Shown here in pieces: positions 8,117 through 18,129 of a stretch of DNA of 64,000 bases; position 1 is the first letter of the stretch; each line of letters begins with the position of its first letter. This DNA comes from Halorubrum rutilum (GTDB lineage: Archaea; Halobacteriota; Halobacteria; Halobacteriales; Haloferacaceae): NCBI RefSeq assembly GCF_024494565.1, contig NZ_JANHDN010000008.1, positions 62,001 through 126,000 on the forward strand. Reading direction: 5' to 3'. The notes under the pieces were generated by a model. That model saw nothing but the letters and a program-made list of their open reading frames with translations, made no database searches and was not told the origin of the DNA. Both the position numbers and the translations under genes were made by a program.

Positions 8117-11100
8117 TCACATGAAGTCCGCGATGCCCGACTGCTTGTTGGTGTCGTCCTCGAAGATCGATTCGAGCGACTCCTCTAACACCTTCAGCCG
8201 CTGTTTCGTGTAGGGCCGACAGCCGAACCGGTCGGCGACCTCGATCGCCGTGTCGACGTACTTGTTCACCGACCCCCGGTGGACGGTGAGGTTCACCCGG
8301 CCGCCGCACTCGCGGCAGTCGCCCGAGAGTGGCATCCGGCGGTACTTCTCGCCGCAGTCGAGACACCGCGTCTCCTGCCGCGAGAACGCCCGGAGGTTCC
8401 CGATGATGTCCGGGAGGAAGTGGTACTCGATGACCCGCTCGGCCACGTCGGTCTCGTCGACCGCGCGGAGCTTCCGGGCCAGCTCCAGCTGCGCGTCCAT
8501 CTTCTCCATCATGTCGCCGAGCGTCTTGTACGCCGATAGGTCCGGGCCCATCGCGATATCCGTCGTGTCGTGGGTGTGGTCGAACCCGTGGTACTCGTCG
8601 TCGGTGCCCAGCGTGTCCTCGCCGAGCTGAATGCGGTCCGCCAGCTCCTCCGGGTCGGTCAGATCGAGCGTCGCCTCGTAGAACTCGCGCGGGTACTCGC
8701 GCACGATGTCCATGTTGTGCGCCTCGTCGTCGATCTCGGAGGGATCGATCCGCGAGGACATCACGAGCGGGGCGTCCATGGAGTTGTGAGCGTACAGCCA
8801 GTTGGCCGTGAACACCGGGTCACCGCCGACCTGCAAGTCGTAGAGGTGGCCGTCGTAATCGATGCGATCTACGTCGGTAACCCGGAGATACGCGAGGTCA
8901 CCGTCAACGAGCGGACGGATCGCGTCGAGATTCTCGCGTGCGACGGGTGGGAGGTCGCGCTCGTCGAGCGTCCCGACGATCGACTCCAACTGTTCGAGAC
9001 TGATGTTTTCACGTCGCTTGAGGTATTTCGGGATGAGCTCGGTGATACCCGAGATGTCCATGCGCCTGATTTCGAGGAGCTCCTCAGGAACGCCGACCGT
9101 GAGACTCTTCGGTTGATATGGATCCTCGCCATTGAGGACGCGTCGAAGCGGGTTGTCCGATGCCCCGCCGGAGACGGTCACCGTGTAGATCCGTTGTCGA
9201 GGCGTCTCTCTGTCGCGCGTCGAGACGTTGGCAACGATGCCGAGTCGGTGGAGCAGGAAGACGATCCCGTCTTTGAGGTCTTCACTCGTCGTATGGAATC
9301 TGATCGACGTGTGATTTTCGTCGGTCGTTTCGCTCCCGTCTCCAGTAATGAATCCACGTAAGAACGACCGTACCACCGATCGGTCGCCGCGGCGGATCGG
9401 TTCGGGAACGACCTTTTCGCTCGAATCGTACGACTCCTCGTCACGGAAGCCGAGTTCGAACAAGACGTCCTCGAACACGGCCGGGAACCCGATTTCGTAC
9501 GCCTTGTTCGACCACCGTACCGACGGTTCGACGCCGAGCGTATCCGTGATGATGCGCTCGGCCCGTCGGACGACCTCCTCGTCGGCGTTGGTGATAGTTG
9601 GTCGAACGGACGAGGTCGATCCCTCAGCGGCGAACAGTCCGAGAAGCCACGAGAAGTCCTCGTTCATCGGGATATACCGCGAGACGCCCTTCGAGGATCC
9701 CTTGCGACCGATCTGCGGGTTCCACTCGGCGCGCCAGTTTCGTGATACCCCTTCGATATCACGGAGGGTTCGCAAGGCGACCTTCTTTTTCGAGAGTCGA
9801 TACGAGAGTCCGCCGTCGAAGGCAGCGCGAGCGTCACTTCCCCACGGCGCCTCGTCCCACACCTCTCGGAGATAGGATTCAACCGATTCGTCGATGAACA
9901 CGTAGGGGTCGTCGACGCACTCCGCGACGTCGACGACGTTGCCGGCCTGCGGCTCGACGTCGAACTGCTGTGGTGCGACGACGAGGTCGCCGACTTCGAG
10001 GTCATCGCCGGCGACTTCTTCGATACCGTCATCGTACCGAAACAGACTGTGATTCGGCGTGATATCGAGCGATCGTCCGAACTGCGTCTCGACCCTGAGC
10101 AGGGTCTCGTCCTCGTCGGCGCGGTATCGGATCGCCTTCTCAATCGGTTGGAGACTCGACTCGTGACCCTCGTCGAACGTGTACGTCTGCCAGCCTTCGT
10201 GTACGCACGTTCGTTTCTTGAACTTTCCATCGACTTCGACGGGCGATTCGAGCTCGTTCCAGAACTCCTCGAATGTGAGGTATCGGATCCGCCCCTGTGG
10301 ATCGCGAGCGACGAGTCGGGAGTCCTCGGCGACACTGCCGCCACGCTGATCGGGGAGGTACTCCTTCGAGAAGTTGAGAAGTCCGTCCATGAGCAGCATT
10401 ACGCAATCCTCGTCGCCGTCACACTGAGCGACCAGTAAATCGTTCGCCGCGAGCGTGTGCGTCTCGGCGACCGTGAGATTGTAGGTGTATTCAACGTCGC
10501 TTTCGAGGAGTTCGATCGAATCGACTACGTCCGGCTTAATCCCTCCGTCCGCAGTCACATCAGCGGTGACGGCCGCCGACGTCTCGTAATCGACAGTCGT
10601 CGCTGGAACCAAATCACCGGACTCCAGTTCGTTCGCGGCGACCTTCTGAACACTTCCGTCCTCGACTCGCAGCATCTCGTGGTCGGGCGTCACGCGAATA
10701 GAGCGTCCACGCCGAGTCTCGACCCGAACGAGATGGTCCTGACTCGGGTGTTTCGAGATAGCAGTCACCGACTGTGTCGACCTGTTTCCGCATTCGTCGA
10801 TCGAAGGGACTTCGATTGAGCCATCGAGTTCGTCCACGAGCGTTCCGAAGTCGTCTGTCTCAGGGTCATCCAACCAATCCTCAACGAAGGTCTCGATACT
10901 CTCGCGCTGCCAACCCGCTTCGTCTCGGTACTTGATCTCCGTCTCCGGGTGGAAGCAGTTCCGCCGTTTCGCGGCGTGAAAGTACGGATGAGCGTATCCG
11001 ACGGCGGCCGACGTGAATCCCACCACTCTCCCGACAGTCGCGGCGCTCGTGTGGGGGGCCATCCCGAAGACGAGCTCGCCGACGAGGTCGTCGCGCTCGT

Positions 11101-13774
11101 TCACCTCGTAGAAGCGGGGGAGCCCGTAGAACTGTTCGAGGAGGTCGTCGACGAAGTCGGCGGTCCGCAGCATGTGCTCGGCGGCGCCGTCGGAGAGGAC
11201 GATGTCTTGGACCCGGAGCTCGACGAGCTGGTCGTCGTGGCGCAGCGGCTCGCCGTCGATGTCGGTCTCGTAGCCGATCTCGCGGAGGTGGTCGGCGGTG
11301 ACGTCGAGCTCCTCGGGCCGGACCGACGTGACCGGGAGGTCCGTCATGTCGTATCTGACCGTGCCGTCCTTGAACGACGTGACGCCGTTCTTCGCGCGGA
11401 GGATCCCCTTCTCGATCGGCTCGGGGGTCTTGTTCCGCGAGGTGAGCCCCTGGACCCCCTTCAGGATCTCGAAGGAGGCCTCGCGCTCGCCGACGGTCTC
11501 CAGCGCGGAGCGGTAGGCGTCGTTGAGGTCGACCTCCTGGTACGTCGCCGCCCGCACCTCCCACTCGCAGCGCGGGCACTCGACGCGGCCGGCCTCGTCG
11601 GGCTCGCAGACGGTGCCGCAGTCGTTGCACTCGTAGTGGGGCTCGGTGTGGACCTCGCAGTCGGGACAGCGCGCCTTGTACGTGTGCTCGCCGCAGTCGG
11701 GACAGACCCGGTCGGAGACCTCGACCTCCAGCCGGCCGCGGTGGCCCGAGTCGTCCATCACGCTCGCGGCCTCGGCGACGTCGCGCTGGGGGCCGCCGGC
11801 CTCGTTGATCGGGAACAGGGTGTGGACCGCCGGGGAGAGGTCGCGGCTCTCCGACTTCTCGGGCCGGCCCATCCGGTTGCCGATCCGGGTCGGCGCGCGC
11901 TCTCGTATCTCGAACGGCGCGACCTCGTTGACGGCCTTCACGGCGTTGTCGCCGTCGGCCCACTCGCGGGCCGCCGCCGAGAGGTCGTCCGCGCTCCACG
12001 TCTTCCGGAGCCCGTCGTCGACGCCAAGCGACCGCGCGAGCGGGCGCCACGTCGGGATCCGGAGCGCGTCGGGCGTGGCGGTGTGCTCGACCAGCAGCGC
12101 CTCCAAGGCCGTTTGCGTCGCCTCCGTGCGCTCGATCGCGAGGACGCCCTCGACCACGTCGCCGTCGGCGACCGCCTCGGCGAGGGCCTCGAACGCCGCG
12201 ACCGACACGTCGTGCCAGAGGTAGGTGTACTCGGGATGGAGCGGGCAGTCGTACTCGCGCGCCCACGCGAGTGCCTCGTCGACCTCGGGGTGTTCGAGGT
12301 CGACGTGGGGGTCGTCGCGCAGGGCCTGCACGTCGGCGCCGGCGTCGGCGAACTCCTTGACCCACCACTCGGAGACGTACGAGGCGGGCGCGAGCGGGTG
12401 GTTGTTCTCGACGAACTCCCCGTAGTTGACGAGGTACTCGCCCAGGTCGAGCACCTTCTCGACGCCGTTGCGGACCTCCTTCGCCTCTTCGGGGTCGTCG
12501 ATGCGCCGGACCTCGCCGTTCGCGAGCCGGACCGTCGGCCCCTCGATGGAGTCGACAGGGACGACCCCGTGGGCCTTCCCCGGGCGCTCCGTCTTGATCT
12601 GCGTGCCGGCCGCGAGGAAGTCGTCGACGAGGTGCATCGTCGCCGGGTGGACCCCGCCGGTCGCGAACCCGTGGTTGCGCGCGCGACCGTACCGGAGCCG
12701 GAAGCCGCCCGCCTCGCTCGGATGGGTGAACACGGGCCGACCCGCGATCAGGTCGCGGAGGAACTTCTGCGAGGGCTTCGCGCGCGGCGGGCCGTCGGGC
12801 TCCTCGCCGCCGGACTCGCCTCCCTCGTCGCCGGCGTCTCCGGCGTCGTCCGCGTCGGTCTCACCGCCGTCCGCTCCCGGTTCGCCGTCATCCTCACCGG
12901 ACGCCGCCGCGTCGCCCTCGCCGGCCCCGTCATCCCCGATCGTCCCGTCGATCAGGTCCTGGAGCCAGGGCCAGTCGACCTCGTCGAGGTCGCGGGTGTA
13001 CCGCTGGATCTTCGGGGCCTTCAGCGCGATCCCCTCGGCGGCGACGAGGCACATCCCGCCGCGCGCGGAGTTCGTGTCGACGCGCTCGAGGTCGCGGAAG
13101 CCGGAGACCTCCTCGTCGCTCGTCGCCTCCCCGTCGAGCATGACGGGGATGTGCTCCGCGATGAACTTCGACTCCTTGTCCTTCGGCGTGTACTGGAGCC
13201 CGGTGTCCTTGTCGTAGAGGGCGATCTCCTCGGCGTAGCGCTCGACCTCCACGTCGCGCGGCTTGTACCGATCGATGCCCAAGAGCGATCGGGCGTAGTC
13301 GGCGACGAGCACCGACAGCGCCTGCGCGGTCCCGCCCGCCGACCGGATCGGTCCGGCGTAGTAGACGTTGACGAACTCGGTGCCGTCGTCGTTCTCCAGG
13401 AGCTCGACGCGGTCGATCCCCTCGATCGGGGCGGCGACGACCCCCTCCGTGAGCAGGGCGACCGCGGTCCGGACCGCGCCCTCGACCTTCCCGGCGCGGG
13501 AGTCGTAGTCGCCGACGGTCCCCTCGACGAAGTCGGTGACGAGCTCTAAGGCCGCCTCCTCGCGGGACATCTCCCCTTCGAGCTCGCGGACGCGCTCCGC
13601 GACGCCGTCGATGCCGAGGATGTTCTCGACGCGGTCCGCCATGTCGCGGGCGACGGGGATCTCCACCTCGGGCTCCGGGTCGTACCCCTGCCCCTTCGCC
13701 GTCTCCGCGAGCTCCAGCGCCTCGTCGAGCCGGTCTTCGATCCGGGCGAAGTAGCGCTCGTCGTCGGGCCTCAT
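8117..13774 (-). CDS. polD2: DNA polymerase D large subunit (DP2) with two inteins
   Basis: The catalytic subunit of the archaeal replicative polymerase PolD. The precursor is 1885 residues; removal of 178- and 518-residue inteins leaves 1189 residues, the usual haloarchaeal size. The N-terminus (MRPDDERYFARIEDRLDEAL) is typical. Residues about 280-330 are a long acidic insertion common in halophiles. Two clusters of CxxC pairs near residues 680-735 and one near the C-terminus (CLDCGEKYRR, CRECGG) are zinc sites. The catalytic block CDGDED is directly preceded by intein 1, and DQRGG/SMDAPLV is split by intein 2. It lies 16 nt downstream of the PPC-domain gene. The small subunit is not in this window. 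Confidence 0.97.
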   Translation of the reverse strand: MRPDDERYFARIEDRLDEALELAETAKGQGYDPEPEVEIPVARDMADRVENILGIDGVAERVRELEGEMSREEAALELVTDFVEGTVGDYDSRAGKVEGAVRTAVALLTEGVVAAPIEGIDRVELLENDDGTEFVNVYYAGPIRSAGGTAQALSVLVADYARSLLGIDRYKPRDVEVERYAEEIALYDKDTGLQYTPKDKESKFIAEHIPVMLDGEATSDEEVSGFRDLERVDTNSARGGMCLVAAEGIALKAPKIQRYTRDLDEVDWPWLQDLIDGTIGDDGAGEGDAAASGEDDGEPGADGGETDADDAGDAGDEGGESGGEEPDGPPRAKPSQKFLRDLIAGRPVFTHPSEAGGFRLRYGRARNHGFATGGVHPATMHLVDDFLAAGTQIKTERPGKAHGVVPVDSIEGPTVRLANGEVRRIDDPEEAKEVRNGVEKVLDLGEYLVNYGEFVENNHPLAPASYVSEWWVKEFADAGADVQALRDDPHVDLEHPEVDEALAWAREYDCPLHPEYTYLWHDVSVAAFEALAEAVADGDVVEGVLAIERTEATQTALEALLVEHTATPDALRIPTWRPLARSLGVDDGLRKTWSADDLSAAAREWADGDNAVKAVNEVAPFEIRERAPTRIGNRMGRPEKSESRDLSPAVHTLFPINEAGGPQRDVAEAASVMDDSGHRGRLEVEVSDRVCPDCGEHTYKARCPDCEVHTEPHYECNDCGTVCEPDEAGRVECPRCEWEVRAATYQEVDLNDAYRSALETVGEREASFEILKGVQGLTSRNKTPEPIEKGILRAKNGVTSFKDGTVRYDMTDLPVTSVRPEELDVTADHLREIGYETDIDGEPLRHDDQLVELRVQDIVLSDGAAEHMLRTADFVDDLLEQFYGLPRFYEVNERDDLVGELVFGMAPHTSAATVGRVVGFTSAAVGYAHPYFHAAKRRNCFHPETEIKYRDEAGWQRESIETFVEDWLDDPETDDFGTLVDELDGSIEVPSIDECGNRSTQSVTAISKHPSQDHLVRVETRRGRSIRVTPDHEMLRVEDGSVQKVAANELESGDLVPATTVDYETSAAVTADVTADGGIKPDVVDSIELLESDVEYTYNLTVAETHTLAANDLLVAQCDGDEDCVMLLMDGLLNFSKEYLPDQRGGSVAEDSRLVARDPQGRIRYLTFEEFWNELESPVEVDGKFKKRTCVHEGWQTYTFDEGHESSLQPIEKAIRYRADEDETLLRVETQFGRSLDITPNHSLFRYDDGIEEVAGDDLEVGDLVVAPQQFDVEPQAGNVVDVAECVDDPYVFIDESVESYLREVWDEAPWGSDARAAFDGGLSYRLSKKKVALRTLRDIEGVSRNWRAEWNPQIGRKGSSKGVSRYIPMNEDFSWLLGLFAAEGSTSSVRPTITNADEEVVRRAERIITDTLGVEPSVRWSNKAYEIGFPAVFEDVLFELGFRDEESYDSSEKVVPEPIRRGDRSVVRSFLRGFITGDGSETTDENHTSIRFHTTSEDLKDGIVFLLHRLGIVANVSTRDRETPRQRIYTVTVSGGASDNPLRRVLNGEDPYQPKSLTVGVPEELLEIRRMDISGITELIPKYLKRRENISLEQLESIVGTLDERDLPPVARENLDAIRPLVDGDLAYLRVTDVDRIDYDGHLYDLQVGGDPVFTANWLYAHNSMDAPLVMSSRIDPSEIDDEAHNMDIVREYPREFYEATLDLTDPEELADRIQLGEDTLGTDDEYHGFDHTHDTTDIAMGPDLSAYKTLGDMMEKMDAQLELARKLRAVDETDVAERVIEYHFLPDIIGNLRAFSRQETRCLDCGEKYRRMPLSGDCRECGGRVNLTVHRGSVNKYVDTAIEVADRFGCRPYTKQRLKVLEESLESIFEDDTNKQSGIADFM
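8783..10336 (-). other. Intein 2 of PolD2 (full length, LAGLIDADG homing endonuclease)
   Basis: Precursor residues 1147-1664 (518 aa), inserted between DQRGG and SMDAPLV. It begins with Ser1 (SVAEDSRLV), has block B-like ITPNHSLF, and ends LYAHN followed by Ser+1, so the splice nucleophiles are serines and the terminal His-Asn is intact. Two LAGLIDADG-type motifs are visible, WLLGLFAAEGS and SFLRGFITGDG, each with the acidic residue expected of an active homing endonuclease. The DNA is visibly richer in A/T than the flanking extein sequence, consistent with transfer. Confidence 0.93.
10424..10957 (-). other. Intein 1 of PolD2 (mini-intein ending in glutamine)
   Basis: Precursor residues 940-1117 (178 aa), inserted between RRN and CDGDED, immediately before the catalytic acidic block. 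It starts CFHPETEIKYRDE with Cys1, has block B VTPDHEMLRV, and ends DLLVAQ before Cys+1. No endonuclease motifs are present, so it is a mini-intein. The terminal residue is Gln instead of Asn and the penultimate residue is Ala instead of His; a terminal Gln is known for PolII inteins at this site, where splicing still occurs. Base composition is lower in GC than the exteins. Confidence 0.92.
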
Positions 13775-13790
13775 CGCCGCGAGCGCCGCC

Positions 13791-14210
13791 TCACAGCCAT
13801 AGGTCGAGGTCGGTCGTCTCGTCGTGCGACCGCTCCAGCGGCTCGTCGAACGCGCGCAGGTGACACTCGCCCGCCCAGACCGTCCCGGAGTCGAGGTGCC
13901 CGGCGAGCGCCTGCCCGCTCGGGCGCGACAGCACGGCGTGGGTGTGCGCGAACACGTCGCCGTCGAGCAGCGAGACGTTCCCGACGCATGCGGCGACCTC
14001 CAGCGGCTCGTCGAAGGTCACCGACCGGTACTCGGTGTCCTCCTGGTCGTAGAACCAGACGTCGGCGTCCTGCACGGCGCCGAGCGCCGTGAACCAGCCC
14101 GCCTCGACGTCCTCCGCGCGGGCGAGGTCCTCGATCTCCTCGCGCCAGTCGGCGCCGGTTTCGAATCGGGCGACGTACTCCGCCGTCGTCTCGACTTCCC
14201 GGTGGTGCAT
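13791..14210 (-). CDS. PPC-domain (DUF296) DNA-binding-like protein
   Basis: The ATG at 14210 gives 139 residues beginning MHHREVETTAEYVARFETGADW. The body matches the PPC/DUF296 fold: EAGWFTALGAVQDADVWFYD, then NVSLLDGDVFAHTHAVLS with its conserved histidine pair, then a C-terminal strand region. In archaea and bacteria the family forms trimers of uncertain function, some binding metals; in plants it is linked to AT-hook DNA binding. It sits just upstream of polD2 on the same strand with 16 nt between, so the two probably share a transcript. A weak TATA-like CTTTTTGCC lies about 28 nt upstream. Confidence 0.85.
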   Translation of the reverse strand: MHHREVETTAEYVARFETGADWREEIEDLARAEDVEAGWFTALGAVQDADVWFYDQEDTEYRSVTFDEPLEVAACVGNVSLLDGDVFAHTHAVLSRPSGQALAGHLDSGTVWAGECHLRAFDEPLERSHDETTDLDLWL

Positions 14211-14391
14211 AGGAATCGCCCACGGTCGCCGAGGGCAAAAAGGCTTCAGTCGCGGTGTCGCGGCCGACCGGATCCGAATTGGTATAGCGAATACGGGTTT
14301 ATTCTTCGAACGCGGCTTCACAGCGGGAACGCACAGATCCGTCGCTAGGGGAGCAGAGGCGTCGGAAACGAGGAATCGAGAGGCGACGCGC

Positions 14392-14769
14392 TTAGAACGG
14401 GGCCTGCGGACCTTCGTCGTCGCCGCCGTCGTCGGTCGTCTCGCCGGGGAACGAGGGAGACATCCCGCCGCTGCTGGTCCCGCCGAGGTCGCCGTCGGCG
14501 CCCGAGTCCATGCCCGTGTCGGCGTGGACCGTCTCGATCTCCGGGATCTCCTTGACCATCCGGGACTTGATCGCCTGGATCGTCATCGGCGAGATGCCGC
14601 AGCCGGAGCAGGCGCCCCCGAGCTGGATCGTGACCTCGCCGTTCTCGCGGTCGAGGTGGCTGATCGCGGCGCTCCCGCCGTGCATCTGGATCTGCGGGAA
14701 GTTGCGCCGCAGGAAGTTCGTGATCCGCTCGCGGAGCTCGTTTTCCCCGTCGGCCGTGTCCGTGCTCAT
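14392..14769 (-). CDS. NifU-like Fe-S cluster scaffold protein
   Basis: 125 residues. The N-terminal 80 residues are a NifU C-terminal-type domain with LRRNFPQIQMHGG and the cluster-binding CSGC pair at C54 and C57 in GGACSGCGISPMT. A low-complexity acidic/serine tail of about 45 residues follows, as is common in halophiles. It transfers assembled Fe-S clusters to apoproteins. Monocistronic: GCATAAGCC (about 14793-14801, minus strand) sits 28 nt before the ATG, implying a leaderless mRNA. Confidence 0.92.
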   Translation of the reverse strand: MSTDTADGENELRERITNFLRRNFPQIQMHGGSAAISHLDRENGEVTIQLGGACSGCGISPMTIQAIKSRMVKEIPEIETVHADTGMDSGADGDLGGTSSGGMSPSFPGETTDDGGDDEGPQAPF

Positions 14770-14864
14770 GCCAGCGAGTTGGCGGTCGGCGGGCTTATGC
14801 CTTTGGTTCGACCGAACTCGAACCGCGAGAACCGGCGTCTCGAACGACGAATCGGGGGGAGACG

Positions 14865-15191
14865 CTACTCCGGCCGGTCGACCTGGAACGTCCGGTGGAG
14901 CTCCGCCTCGATCCGCTCGACGTACTCCTCGAGGGTCTCCTCGAACGTCTCGTCGTCGACGAGGACGCCCTCCAGCCGATCGCGGGGGTTCTCGGGGAGC
15001 TCGACGCGGAACTCGCCGTCCTCGTAGAACGGCTCGGACTCGTTGAGGATGGTCTGGTCGATCCCGTGGATGAGCTGGGAGTCGTGACGCTCGTTCATGT
15101 GGTTGAACGCGTTCTTGTACGCCCGCTGGAGCTCGTTGAAGTAGTTCGCGTACTTGTCCTCGAACTTCTCGGGGTCGAACTCGTCGGCCAT
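14865..15191 (-). CDS. Conserved haloarchaeal hypothetical protein, 108 aa
   Basis: The ATG at 15191 gives MADEFDPEKFEDKYANYFNE and 108 charged residues. The sequence is predicted largely helical (KYANYFNELQRAYKNAFNHM) with a C-terminal helix (ETLEEYVERIEAELHRTF). I recognise it as a haloarchaeal family without a known role (I believe DUF5783). No membrane segment or metal motif is visible. A T-run (CTTTTTCC, minus strand, about 15213-15220) is placed as a TATA-like box, and a perfect 8-bp hairpin lies between it and the start. Confidence 0.8.
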   Translation of the reverse strand: MADEFDPEKFEDKYANYFNELQRAYKNAFNHMNERHDSQLIHGIDQTILNESEPFYEDGEFRVELPENPRDRLEGVLVDDETFEETLEEYVERIEAELHRTFQVDRPE

Positions 15192-15193
15192 GT

Positions 15194-15214
15194 CTCGTCG
15201 GACGGCCCGACGAG
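15194..15214. promoter_or_regulatory. 8-bp perfect inverted repeat between TATA-like box and start codon
   Basis: CTCGTCGG (15194-15201) and CCGACGAG (15207-15214) with a 5-nt spacer lie directly before the ATG at 15191 (minus-strand gene) and abut the T-rich box. With a leaderless start this is the space where a repressor would block initiation. A function as operator is inferred. Confidence 0.4.
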
Positions 15215-15333
15215 GAAAAAGCCGGTCGATCGCGGGCGGGACGCCGGAAAACGACGGCAAGCGCCGCCTCGGAGCGCTGAGAGGCGCCGTTACCGAAAGG
15301 CGGAAAATACGGGGACGAGCGCTTGGTGAATTG

Positions 15334-15345
15334 TATAGCGCTATA
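15334..15345. repeat. 12-bp perfect palindrome TATAGCGCTATA
   Basis: Lies in the gap between the 3' end of copA and the upstream region of the 108-aa gene, in a locally A/T-rich patch. It could be a protein-binding site or contain TATA elements for either strand. No gene is assigned to it. Confidence 0.4.
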
Positions 15346-15423
15346 TCAAAACCGCGCGAGTGCGGATCCGCCGCTCGACCGAGGTCGACGGAGACGCGCG
15401 AGAGACCGCGTCCGCAACGGCGA

Positions 15424-18129
15424 CTACCGCAGCCGGCCGAGCAGCCGGTAGTCGCGGTCGGGGTCGTACCGGCGGAACAGCAGGCTGTTCGTCAGCACGC
15501 TCACGCTGGAGAGCGCCATCGCCCCCGCGGCCAGCGCGGGCTGGAGCAGGCCGAGCGAGGCGAGCGGGATCATCAGCGTGTTGTAGCCGAGCGCCCAGAC
15601 GAGGTTCTGTTTGATCTTCCGAAGCGTCGCGTCCGAGACGCGGATCGCCTTCACCACGTCGAGCGGGTCGTCGCGCATCAGCGTCACGTCGGCGGCCTCG
15701 ATCGCCACGTCGGTGCCGCTCCCGATGGCGGTGCCGACGTGCGCGACCGCGAGCGCCGGCGCGTCGTTGACGCCGTCGCCGACCATCATCGCCTTCCGGC
15801 CGTCGGCCTGGATCGCCTCGACGGCGTCGGACTTGTCCTCCGGCAGGACGCCCGCCCGGACGTTCTCGGGGTCGATGCCCACCCGCTCGGCGACGGCGCG
15901 GGCGGTGCGCTCGTTGTCGCCGGTGATCATCATCACGTCGATCGCGCGGTTGCGGAGGGCCGCCACGGCCTCCGCGGCGCTCTCCTTGACCGTGTCGGCG
16001 TCGGCGACGACGCCGATCAGCTCCCCGCCGTTCGTGTCAGCGGGCGCGCGAGCGACGAGCATCGCCGTCTTCCCCTCGCGTTCGAGACGTTCCATCGTCT
16101 CGGTCGCGGCCGAGGCGTCGACCCCCTCGTCGGCCAGCAGCTTGCGGTTCCCGACGAGGACCTCGCTCCCGTCGACCGTCGCGCGGACCCCCTGTCCGGG
16201 GACGTTCTCGAACGTTTCCGGCTCGGGGACCTCTAGGCCGCGTTCGCGCGCGCCCTCGACGATGGCGCGGGCGAGCGGGTGCTCGCTGTCGCGCTCCGCG
16301 GCGGCGGCGAGCCGGAGCACCTCGTCCTCGGCGTCGCGCTCGGCGTCCGGAGTCGCGGGGTCGGGATCGGCGTCCGAAGTCGCGGCGTCGCCGTCCTCGG
16401 ACTCGGCTCGCCGCGCCGCGCCGCCGTCGGGGACCGGGTCGCCGTCGCGGTCGAACGCGACGACGTCCGTCAGCTCCATCTCGCCCTCGGTGAGCGTCCC
16501 GGTCTTGTCGAAGACGACGGTGTCGACGTCCCTGGCGCGTTCGAGCACGTCGCCGCCCTTGAACAGGACGCCGTGGCCGGCGCCGATCGCGGTGCCGACC
16601 ATCGTCGCGGCCGGCGTCGCCAGCCCCAGCGCGCAGGGGCAGGCGATGAGCACCGCGGAGGCGAAGACGACGATCGCGAACTCCGAGACGGAGACCGCGC
16701 CGCCGGCGACCGCGGGGCCGCCCGCGACGAGCCCCCACAGCGGGAGGCCGTTCACGAACGCGGCGAGCGCCGCGGGGAAGCGGTACCAGACGGCCCCCCA
16801 CAGCAGGGCGTTGACGATGACCGCCGGGACGAAGTACGCCGAGATGCGGTCGGCGAGGTTCTGGATGTCGGGCTGACGCGACTGCGCCTCCTTGACGGTC
16901 CGGACGATCCCCTGAAGCGCGGTGTCGGCGCCGACCTTGGTCGCCTCGACGACGAGCGCGCCGTTCTCGTTGATCGTCGAGCCGATCACCTCGTCGCCCT
17001 CGCGCTTCTCGACCGGGACGGCCTCGCCGGTCACCATCGACTCGTCGACCGCGCTCCGCCCGTCGACGACGACGCCGTCGGTCGGGATCTTCTCGCCCGG
17101 CCGGACCTTCATTCGGTCGCCGACCTCGACCTCGTCGACCGGGACCTCCTCCTCGTCGCCGTCCTCGTCGATCAGGGTGGCCCGGTCGGCCTCCATCTCC
17201 AAGAGCCTCCGGAGCGCCTCGCCGGCCCGGCCCTTCGAGCGGGCCTCCAGGTAGTTGCCGAGAGTGATGAAGACGAGGATGAGCGCCGCCGTGTCGAAGT
17301 AGAGGCTCCCGGCGATCGCGCCCGAGAGCGCCGCGACCGAGTAGGCGTACGCGGTCGTGGAGCCGAGCGCGATCAGCACGTCCATGTTGGCGCGCCCGTT
17401 CGTCACGAGCGCCTTGTAGGAGTTCTCGTAGAACGGGCGCCCCAGGACGACCTGCACGGGCGTCGCGAGCAGGAACTGGACCCACCCGATCCGGATCCCG
17501 AAGACGGTCTCCGGGAAGAGCGCCCCGTCGAACAGGAGGTGGTCGGCCATGAACAGGAGCAGCGGCGCCGCGAGCGCGGCCCCGAAGAGCGTCAGGCGGA
17601 GCTGCCTGCGGACCTCCTCCTCGCGGGCCGCGTCGCGGGCGTCCCGTGGGGCGTCGCTCTCGCCCGTCTCCGCACCGGACTCTCCTCCGTCGGCCGCGTC
17701 ACCTCCTCTCTCCCGGACCGGCGAGTAGCCCGCCGACTCGACCGCGTCGTAGAGGTCGCCGGGCGAGGCGTCGGCGGGGTTGTACCTGACCCGCGCCTCG
17801 TCGGTCGCGTAGTTCACGTCGGCCTCGATCACGCCCGGCGTCGATTCGAGGGCGTCGGCGTTGGCCTCCGCGCAGTTCGCACACGACATGTCCGTGATCG
17901 CCACGGTGACGGTCTCGCTGACCGCGCCGTAGCCCGCGGCCTCGATCGCGTCGAATATCTCGCCGAGCGACACCGCGTCGGGGTCGTACTCGACCGACCC
18001 CTCGTCGGTGGCGTAGTTGGCGTTCGCCGAGACCACCCCGTCGAGGTCGCCGAGTGCGTCCTCGATCGTCGCCGAGCAGTTGGCGCAGGACATCCCCGTG
18101 ACGTTCAGATGGGCTGTTCTCGTTGGCAT
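15424..18129 (-). CDS. copA: Copper-transporting P1B-type ATPase with two heavy-metal-binding domains
   Basis: 901-residue ATP-driven Cu(I) exporter in the cytoplasmic membrane. Two HMA domains at the N-terminus each carry MSCANC (C15/C18 and C83/C86). The membrane ion site is CPC in [13 protein letters not shown], the phosphorylation site is DKTGTLT, and the P1B-specific SEHPLAR and GDGVNDAP motifs follow. Acidic low-complexity inserts occur after HMA2 and in the nucleotide-binding domain. A Lrp/TRASH regulator and a CopZ-like chaperone lie 0.5-1.2 kb upstream. A structured repeat occupies the space between copA and the regulator. CCTAAG about 26 nt before the ATG is the best TATA candidate. 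Confidence 0.95.
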   Translation of the reverse strand: MPTRTAHLNVTGMSCANCSATIEDALGDLDGVVSANANYATDEGSVEYDPDAVSLGEIFDAIEAAGYGAVSETVTVAITDMSCANCAEANADALESTPGVIEADVNYATDEARVRYNPADASPGDLYDAVESAGYSPVRERGGDAADGGESGAETGESDAPRDARDAAREEEVRRQLRLTLFGAALAAPLLLFMADHLLFDGALFPETVFGIRIGWVQFLLATPVQVVLGRPFYENSYKALVTNGRANMDVLIALGSTTAYAYSVAALSGAIAGSLYFDTAALILVFITLGNYLEARSKGRAGEALRRLLEMEADRATLIDEDGDEEEVPVDEVEVGDRMKVRPGEKIPTDGVVVDGRSAVDESMVTGEAVPVEKREGDEVIGSTINENGALVVEATKVGADTALQGIVRTVKEAQSRQPDIQNLADRISAYFVPAVIVNALLWGAVWYRFPAALAAFVNGLPLWGLVAGGPAVAGGAVSVSEFAIVVFASAVLIACPCALGLATPAATMVGTAIGAGHGVLFKGGDVLERARDVDTVVFDKTGTLTEGEMELTDVVAFDRDGDPVPDGGAARRAESEDGDAATSDADPDPATPDAERDAEDEVLRLAAAAERDSEHPLARAIVEGARERGLEVPEPETFENVPGQGVRATVDGSEVLVGNRKLLADEGVDASAATETMERLEREGKTAMLVARAPADTNGGELIGVVADADTVKESAAEAVAALRNRAIDVMMITGDNERTARAVAERVGIDPENVRAGVLPEDKSDAVEAIQADGRKAMMVGDGVNDAPALAVAHVGTAIGSGTDVAIEAADVTLMRDDPLDVVKAIRVSDATLRKIKQNLVWALGYNTLMIPLASLGLLQPALAAGAMALSSVSVLTNSLLFRRYDPDRDYRLLGRLR

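Noticed and set aside
7899..8213. 104-codon frame between the KDPG aldolase and polD2 genes
   Set aside because: Overlaps the PolD2 C-terminus antisense, Pro/Ser/Arg-rich, no promoter or homology visible.
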